The position numbers and the translations under genes are program-made. Source: UBA4655 sp964585575 (GTDB lineage: Bacteria > Planctomycetota > Planctomycetia > Pirellulales > UBA1268). From it: 6,348 nt of DNA. The first letter of the stretch is position 1, and each line of letters begins with the position of its first letter. The DNA lies in contig CAZPEM010000164.1 of the NCBI GenBank assembly GCA_964585575.1, positions 1 to 6,348 on the forward strand, in the 5' to 3' direction. Positions 1 through 4,509 of this stretch are shown in pieces. The notes under the pieces are model-generated. The model worked only from the letters and a program-made list of their open reading frames with translations, searched no databases and was not told the DNA's origin.

Positions 1-80
1 GGGCGGCTGCGGAGGAGCCTCAGGCGTATCCTCGCCGAAGCGACGGAGCAGCTGCCCCCCCGGCGGCAATGCGGTGTCGT
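1..80 (-). repeat. Interspersed structured repeat, copy R1 (may extend beyond the left edge)
   Basis: These bases match 4415-4495 at about 71 of 80 aligned positions with one single-base gap. Seen directly: bases 1-10 pair with 48-57, with one imperfect pair at 5/53 (G-T read on the plus strand, C-A on the minus strand). Inside this stem the minus strand reads TCGC-TTCG-GCGA (43-32), a four-pair hairpin closed by C-G around a UUCG tetraloop. GAGGA (12-16) can pair with TCCTC (29-33) as an alternative. No start codon, RBS or conserved reading frame is evident. It lies about 150 bases past the hppA stop codon. It could be a REP/MITE-like element or a structured RNA; it has no T-tract, so a classical intrinsic terminator is unlikely. 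The repeat itself is certain; its function is not known. Confidence 0.85.
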
Positions 81-131
81 GCAGGCGGTTCATGACCGGG
101 CATCCAAACACGCAGCCACATCAACGCCCCT

Positions 132-203
132 CTCGGCCCGCGCCTCGGGGTTCCATGGCATTTCCAGCGATCGCCTGCAGGGAAACCCGCGCCTCGGGCT
201 TCC
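132..203 (-). repeat. Pair of short direct repeats, one forming a hairpin, downstream of hppA
   Basis: An 18-base unit at 137-154 recurs at 186-203 with one mismatch, giving a 49-base period. On the minus strand the second copy (203-181) reads GGAAGCCCG, a five-base AGGCG loop, then CGGGTTTCC. This is a nine-pair stem with one G-U wobble that would be an A-C mismatch on the plus strand, which points to the minus (hppA-sense) transcript as the folding strand. The first copy keeps the core but has lost the outer stem arm. The hairpin starts 25 bases after the hppA stop, so it could protect or end the hppA message, but no T-run follows. It may also belong to a small genome-wide repeat family; only these copies are visible. 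Confidence 0.55.
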
Positions 204-222
204 GAGTGGGATGCCGACGGCA

Positions 223-235
223 GGTTCTCAGAACC
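223..235 (-). other. Small hairpin enclosing the hppA stop codon
   Basis: The minus strand reads GGTTC-TGA-GAACC, a perfect five-pair stem whose three-base loop is exactly the hppA stop codon. It is short and may be coincidental, since the left arm also encodes the last two residues (Trp partly, Phe). It lies 20 bases before the 203-181 hairpin, so the hppA 3' end has two consecutive stems. Confidence 0.35.
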
Positions 236-2795
236 AGCCGAGGGCTTCCAGCGAATACCGCACCACGAGGCCGGCGACCACCACGCTCACCATGCTCATG
301 AGCTTCACGAGGATGTTGAGGCTCGGGCCGCTCGTGTCCTTGAACGGATCGCCGACCGTGTCGCCCACGACCGCGGCCTTGTGGGCGTCGGTTCCCTTGC
401 CTCCGTGGACGCCCCCTTCGATGTGCTTCTTCGCGTTGTCCCAGGCGCCGCCCGCGTTGGCCATGAAGACGGCGACGCAGAAGCCGGTCGTGAGGCCGCC
501 GACGAGCATGCCCATGACGCCGCCGACCCCCAGGACGATGCCGCAGACGACCGGCAGGACGAGCGCCAGGAGCGACGGCAGCACCATTTCCTTCTGCGCG
601 GCCTTCGTGCTGATCTCGACCGGGGCCGCGTAGTCGGGCGTCTCGGTTCCCTGCATGATGCCCGGCTTTTCGCGGAACTGCCTGCGGACCTCCTCGACCA
701 TGCCCTTCGCCGCCCGGCCCACGGCCTTCATGGTGAGCGCGCAGAACACGAACGTGCTCATGGCGCCGATGAAGAGTCCGACGAGCACCTTCGGGTTCAT
801 GAGCGTCACGTCGTAGTGCCGCATGTAGTCGGCCATCCGGGCCGTCTTGACCGCGACGATGCGATTCTCCTTCTCGAGCTCCGCTACACCGGCGGCATCG
901 GGCATCTTCTCGATCACCGTCCGGCTTGGCAGCGAGGAAAACTCCGGAACGCTCCCGCGGTCGAGCACGAGCCAGGTCGAGTTCTTCGCCGGCTCGCTCC
1001 CGAGCCGGACGGCAACGCCGTTGGCGAGTTTGACCCACTGCCCCTCGGTGAGGAGCGTCCGCTTCCCGCCGATCTGAAGATACTGCTCGGGGGTGTCGGG
1101 CACGTTCTCCGCGACCGCCTGGCCCCACCGCTCGAAGCCGATCCGCACCTCCTCGACGTAGGCCGCGAGCAGGGCGAGCGCCGTGAGCGCGGCCGAGCCG
1201 ATCGCGAAGCCCTTGCCGGTCGCGGCGGTCGTATTGCCAAGCGCGTCGAGGGCGTCGGTCCGCTCGCGGACGATCGCCGGCATGCCCGCCATCTGAGCGT
1301 TGCCGCCGGCGTTGTCGGCGATCGGGCCGTAGGCATCGGTGGCCAGCGTGATGCCGAGCGTGGAGAGCATGCCCACCGCCGCGATGCCAACGCCGTAGAG
1401 GCCGAGGGCGAAGGAGTTCGGGTTCGAGAAGTCGAAGCCGTTGGCGAAGCCGAACGACAGGAGCGTGGCGACGCCCGTGATGAGCACCGGCGCCCAGGTG
1501 CTCATCATCCCCTCGGCGACGCCGCCGATGATGATCGTCGCCGGCCCGGTCAGGGCCTGGTCGGCGAGTTCCTTGGTCGGGGTGTACTCGTTGCTCGTCG
1601 AGTATTCCGTCCACTTCCCGATGAGCCATCCGGCGACGAGGCCGACGATCACGCTCACGGCGACGCCGAGGTGGCTGAACCCGCCGAGCAGCAGGAACGT
1701 CAGCACGAACGAAGCGCCGACGATCGCGATCGTGGACATGTTGATGCCGCGGGCCAGGGCCGCGAGCAGGGCCTTCTGGGAGGAATCCTCCTCGGTCCGC
1801 ACCTGCCAGATGCCCCAGATCGACAGGACGGTGCCGACCGCGGCGATCGCCATCGGCAGGAAGAGGGCCGCCATCTGCATCCCGTAGTTGCCCTGGAAGG
1901 CCGCGACGCCGAGGGCCGAGGTGGCCAGGATCGAGCCGCAGTAGCTCTCGTAGAGATCGGCGCCCATGCCGGCGACGTCACCCACGTTGTCGCCGACATT
2001 GTCGGCGATCGTGGCGGGGTTGCGGGCGTCGTCCTCGGGGATGCTGTGCTCGACCTTGCCGACGAGGTCGGCCCCGACGTCGGCCGCCTTCGTGAAGATG
2101 CCGCCGCCGACCCGGGCGAAGAGCGCCTGCGAGCTCGCGCCCATGCCGAAGCAGAGCATCGTCACCGTGATCTCCTCGAGCGACATCTCCCCGAAGCCGA
2201 GCATCGGCACGATCCAGTAGAGGATGGCGAACCAGAGCATGATGTCGAGGAGGCCGAGGCCGACGACCGTCAGCCCCATGACCGCCCCGGAACGGAAGGC
2301 GACTTGGAGCCCCTCGTTGAGCGACCGCTCGGCGCCGGCGGCGGTACGGTTGCTCGCGAGTGTCGCCGTCTTCATGCCGAACCAGCCTGCAAGCCCGGAG
2401 AAGAAGCCGCCCGAGATGAAGGCGATGGGCACCCAAGGGCTCTGCACCTTCAGCACGAAAGCCATGATCGCCAGGAGCAGGAAAATCGCCAGAAAGAACC
2501 CGGCCACAACCTTGTATTGCTGCTTGAGGTAGGCGTCGGCTCCGGTCCGGACGTAGCCAGCGATCTCGATCATCTTCTGCGTGCCTGCGGGCTGCGCTTC
2601 CATCCACTGGAAGAAACGCCAGGCCTGCAGCAGCGCCAGCGCCGAGCCGCCGAGGCAGAGAAGCCACCAGAAGCCGAAGGCCCCGAAGAACCACCGCCGT
2701 TCGGCCGCCTCAGCCACGGCCTCTTGAGCGAGCACCACCGATGGCATCAGCAGCGCCACGGCGGCCATCAGCCGCAGGACCAAATCATGGGGCAT
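228..2795 (-). CDS. hppA: Membrane-bound ion-translocating pyrophosphatase (K+-dependent type)
   Basis: An integral membrane pyrophosphatase (855 residues) that hydrolyses PPi and pumps H+ and/or Na+ out of the cytoplasm. Visible motifs: DVGADLVGKVE (239-249), IPEDDARNPATIADNVGDNVGD (252-273), ATDAYGPIADNAGGN (485-499), MANAGGAWDNAKKHIE (778-793) and VVGDTVGDPFKDTSGPSLN (809-827), which supply the Mg-PPi-binding aspartates and lysines. GNTTAATGKG (520-529) has Ala524 and Gly527, where K+-independent enzymes carry Lys and Thr. Glu283 in DLYESY sits where Na+-pumping members carry it, so the pumped ion is open. Residues 1-24 look like a signal peptide ending VVLA, before the first membrane helix (about 38-62). 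Residues 547-664 are a long hydrophilic insert, making the protein longer than plant relatives (about 770). The frame is open to 2891, but the TTG there is part of a promoter -35 box. I chose ATG 2795; GTG 2825, 11 bases after AGGGAG (2842-2837), is a serious alternative. Stop TGA at 230-228. Confidence 0.96.
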   Translation of the reverse strand: MPHDLVLRLMAAVALLMPSVVLAQEAVAEAAERRWFFGAFGFWWLLCLGGSALALLQAWRFFQWMEAQPAGTQKMIEIAGYVRTGADAYLKQQYKVVAGFFLAIFLLLAIMAFVLKVQSPWVPIAFISGGFFSGLAGWFGMKTATLASNRTAAGAERSLNEGLQVAFRSGAVMGLTVVGLGLLDIMLWFAILYWIVPMLGFGEMSLEEITVTMLCFGMGASSQALFARVGGGIFTKAADVGADLVGKVEHSIPEDDARNPATIADNVGDNVGDVAGMGADLYESYCGSILATSALGVAAFQGNYGMQMAALFLPMAIAAVGTVLSIWGIWQVRTEEDSSQKALLAALARGINMSTIAIVGASFVLTFLLLGGFSHLGVAVSVIVGLVAGWLIGKWTEYSTSNEYTPTKELADQALTGPATIIIGGVAEGMMSTWAPVLITGVATLLSFGFANGFDFSNPNSFALGLYGVGIAAVGMLSTLGITLATDAYGPIADNAGGNAQMAGMPAIVRERTDALDALGNTTAATGKGFAIGSAALTALALLAAYVEEVRIGFERWGQAVAENVPDTPEQYLQIGGKRTLLTEGQWVKLANGVAVRLGSEPAKNSTWLVLDRGSVPEFSSLPSRTVIEKMPDAAGVAELEKENRIVAVKTARMADYMRHYDVTLMNPKVLVGLFIGAMSTFVFCALTMKAVGRAAKGMVEEVRRQFREKPGIMQGTETPDYAAPVEISTKAAQKEMVLPSLLALVLPVVCGIVLGVGGVMGMLVGGLTTGFCVAVFMANAGGAWDNAKKHIEGGVHGGKGTDAHKAAVVGDTVGDPFKDTSGPSLNILVKLMSMVSVVVAGLVVRYSLEALGWF

Positions 2796-2861
2796 ACGAA
2801 AGGAAAACGTCGGCTTCTGGATCACGGTAGACTGGGCTCCCTGGGGAAATTCGATGGACGA

Positions 2862-2891
2862 ACTGTACCTTCGCCGAAAATCGACTGTCAA
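2862..2891 (-). promoter_or_regulatory. Sigma70-type promoter of hppA
   Basis: Read on the minus strand, TTGACA (2891-2886, perfect -35 consensus) is followed after 18 bases by TACAGT (2867-2862, four of six matches to TATAAT). Transcription would begin near 2855, leaving a leader of about 60 bases to ATG 2795 or about 30 to GTG 2825. It lies in the gap after the ugd stop, so hppA can be transcribed independently of ugd. The position also means the TTG at 2891, which extends the open frame, cannot be the start codon of a transcript made from this promoter. The call rests on consensus matching only. Confidence 0.6.
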
Positions 2892-2896
2892 TCGAC
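2879..2896. repeat. Direct repeat AATCGAC overlapping the hppA -35 box
   Basis: AATCGAC occurs at 2879-2885 and again at 2890-2896, an 11-base period (one helical turn), with the -35 hexamer of the hppA promoter lying mostly between the two. This arrangement suits a dimeric regulator binding one DNA face over the promoter. No regulator is identified and a seven-base repeat can arise by chance. Confidence 0.35.
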
Positions 2897-2908
2897 CTCC
2901 CCCTCACC

Positions 2909-2926
2909 GGCGGACCGCGGCCCGCC
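2909..2926 (-). terminator. Weak GC hairpin after ugd; possible terminator
   Basis: GGCGG (2909-2913) and CCGCC (2922-2926) form a five-pair stem around an eight-base loop that contains the palindrome CCGCGG, starting four bases past the ugd stop. No T-tract follows on the minus strand, so it is not a convincing intrinsic terminator. It is the only stem seen between ugd and the hppA promoter. Confidence 0.25.
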
Positions 2927-2929
2927 CAC

Positions 2930-4243
2930 TCAGGGGTGAACGGCGGCTTTGCCGATGGCGAAATAGGAGAATCCCCGGGACCGCATCTCGGCGGGCTGGT
3001 AGAGGTTGCGTCCGTCGAAGATCACGGGGCTCCGCATCCGGCGGGCCATCTCGTCGAAGTCCGGGCGTCGATAATCCCCCCATTCTGTGACGATGACGAG
3101 GCACTCGGCTCCGTCGATCGCTTCAAGCGCGGTCGGCGCGAAGCGGATTCGGTCGCCATACAGCGCCCGCACGTTCGGCATCGCCTCGGGATCGTGGGCC
3201 GTCACCTCCGCCTCACCGGCGAGAAGCCGGTCGATGAGGTCGATCGACGGCGCGTCCCGCACGTCGTCGGTGCGGGGCTTGAAGGCGAGCCCCCAGACCG
3301 CGATCCGCTTTCCGGCGAGCCTCCCGGCGAAGTGTGCCGCGACCTTCTCGCCGAGCACCTGCTTCTGCGCGAGGTTCGTCTCGTGGACGGCCGCGAGGAT
3401 CCTCGGCTGAACTCCCCTCGAGCGGGCCATCGCCGCGAGCGCCTGGACATCCTTCGGAAAGCAGCTCCCGCCATAGCCGGCCCCGGGGAAGAGGAACGCG
3501 AATCCGATCCGGCTGTCATGGCCGATGCCCCGCCGCACGTCGTCGATGTCGGCCTCGATCTTCTCGCAGAGGTTCGCCACCTCGTTGATGAAGCTGATCT
3601 TCGTGGCGAGCAGCGCGTTCGCCACGTACTTCGTCATCTCGGAACTTTCCGGCGACATCACGAGGAACGGGTTCTCGGTCCGCAGGAACGGCAGGTAGAG
3701 GCCCCGCAGGATCTCCCCGACGTCGGCCGTCCGCACGCCGACGACCACGCGATCGGGCTTCTGGAAGTCCTCGATCGCCGCCCCCTCCTTCAGGAATTCC
3801 GGGTTGCTCGCGACGCGGCACCTCCGGCCCGTCCGTGCCTCGAGCCGCTTCTCGATTCCCGCGCAGGTGCCGACGGGCACCGTGCTCTTCGTGACGACGA
3901 GCGCGTCGGGGCGGAGATGGGGAGCGATGCCGTCGACGACCTTCCAGAGGGCCGAGAGGTCAGCCGAGCCGTCGGCCGCAGGGGGCGTTCCCACCGCGAG
4001 AAACACGACCTCGGCGTCGCGGATCGCCGCGGAAGTGTCGGTGGTGAACCGCAGCCGGCCGGCGGCGGCGTTGCGCTCCACGAGTTCCTCGAGTCCGGGC
4101 TCGTAGATCGGCACCTCACCCCGGCGGAGCCGGGCGATCTTTTCCGCGTCGATGTCGAGGCAGGTCACCGTGTTGCCGCTGTCCGCGAAACACGTTCCCG
4201 TGACGAGCCCCACGTAGCCCGTGCCGACGACGCCAATTTTCAC
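2930..4243 (-). CDS. ugd: UDP-glucose 6-dehydrogenase
   Basis: A soluble NAD-dependent enzyme (437 residues) that oxidises UDP-glucose twice to UDP-glucuronate, a precursor for capsule, exopolysaccharide and other surface glycans. The N-terminal Rossmann domain begins MKIGVVGTGYVG (glycines 7, 9 and 12), with the acidic ribose-binding Asp30 at the end of the second strand (CLDID). AVGTPP (83-88), STVPVGT (120-126) and SNPEFLKEG (146-154) are family motifs. Lys205 and Asn209 lie in the central helix (EMTKYVANA). GGSCFPKD (258-265) carries the catalytic thiol Cys261. The C-terminal UDP-binding domain shows WGLAFKPRTDDVRDAPS (317-333) and FDGRN (409-413). Length is normal and no key residue is missing. 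The start is GTG at 4243, where the family's N-terminus begins; a weak AGGGG (4258-4254) lies 10 bases upstream. The close relative UDP-N-acetylmannosamine dehydrogenase is less likely given these motifs, but the exact sugar cannot be proved from sequence. No glycan genes adjoin it here. Stop TGA at 2932-2930. Confidence 0.95.
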   Translation of the reverse strand: MKIGVVGTGYVGLVTGTCFADSGNTVTCLDIDAEKIARLRRGEVPIYEPGLEELVERNAAAGRLRFTTDTSAAIRDAEVVFLAVGTPPAADGSADLSALWKVVDGIAPHLRPDALVVTKSTVPVGTCAGIEKRLEARTGRRCRVASNPEFLKEGAAIEDFQKPDRVVVGVRTADVGEILRGLYLPFLRTENPFLVMSPESSEMTKYVANALLATKISFINEVANLCEKIEADIDDVRRGIGHDSRIGFAFLFPGAGYGGSCFPKDVQALAAMARSRGVQPRILAAVHETNLAQKQVLGEKVAAHFAGRLAGKRIAVWGLAFKPRTDDVRDAPSIDLIDRLLAGEAEVTAHDPEAMPNVRALYGDRIRFAPTALEAIDGAECLVIVTEWGDYRRPDFDEMARRMRSPVIFDGRNLYQPAEMRSRGFSYFAIGKAAVHP

Positions 4244-4359
4244 GATTCAAGTACCCCTAACGAACACCGCCGGGTCCATCCGATTCGGAACCGCACAAAA
4301 AACGCCGCTCGCCGCCCCACCCCCGACTCCCCTCTCGGCTTGCACCCGGGGCTTCCGGG

Positions 4360-4387
4360 ATTTTCCGAAGTGTTTCCGTATTTCCAA
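4360..4387 (-). promoter_or_regulatory. Candidate ugd promoter (weak)
   Basis: On the minus strand TTGGAA (4387-4382) and GAAAAT (4365-4360) each match four of six consensus bases, with a 16-base spacer. The leader to the GTG at 4243 would be about 110 bases. This is the most AT-rich patch of the gap between gyrA and ugd. It overlaps four GGAA motifs whose complement TTCC lies at 4353, 4363, 4374 and 4382. Support is consensus matching only. Confidence 0.3.
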
Positions 4388-4410
4388 TCGCCCCACTGAT
4401 GCCGAACGCC

Positions 4411-4495
4411 GGGGGGGCGGACGCGGAGGAGCATCAGGCGTATCCTCGCCGTAGCGACGGAGCGTCTGCCCTCCCTGGCGGCAGTGCGGCGTCGT
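4411..4495 (-). repeat. Interspersed structured repeat, copy R2, immediately after gyrA
   Basis: The second copy of the approximately 80-base repeat at 1-80, 15 bases past the gyrA stop and in the same orientation. Bases 4415-4424 pair with 4462-4471 (ten positions, with the same imperfect pair as R1 at 4419/4467). The stem can extend to 4411-4414 with 4472-4475. Compared with R1, two pairs in this stem have changed on both sides together: 4421/4465 is A-T instead of C-G, and 4422/4464 is C-G instead of T-A. The inner minus-strand hairpin TCGC-TACG-GCGA (4457-4446) keeps a UNCG tetraloop with a different second base. It would be transcribed as the 3' end of the gyrA message. No protein is encoded. 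Confidence 0.85.
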
Positions 4496-4509
4496 TCGGA
4501 AGGCAGGGC

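Noticed and set aside
80..179. Eight-base inverted repeat TGCAGGCG / CGCCTGCA, considered as mobile-element ends
   Set aside because: It is short, no target duplication is visible, and the enclosed bases encode nothing recognisable.
121..1629. Minus-strand frame of 502 codons inside hppA in another phase
   Set aside because: Overlaps the real gene in a different frame and yields an Arg/Gly/His-rich product without any domain.
381..2939. Plus-strand open frame of 852 codons opposite hppA
   Set aside because: Its product is rich in Arg, His, Asp, Glu and Gly with no domain, as expected from the antisense of a GC-rich gene. The opposite strand encodes a complete pyrophosphatase with all family motifs.
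4290..4345. T6 run on the minus strand after GC-rich sequence, considered as an intrinsic gyrA terminator
   Set aside because: No convincing stem directly precedes the TTTTTT (about 4301-4296). The nearby GC tracts are G-rich on one strand and do not pair well.
4344..4356. Possible third, loop-deleted copy of the short repeat at 186-203
   Set aside because: The 13 bases equal 185-189 joined to 196-203, but the match is too short and GC-rich to separate from chance.
2936..4399. Plus-strand open frame of 487 codons opposite ugd
   Set aside because: Antisense shadow of a fully recognised dehydrogenase, with low-complexity Arg/Asp/Glu/His composition and no recognisable motif.
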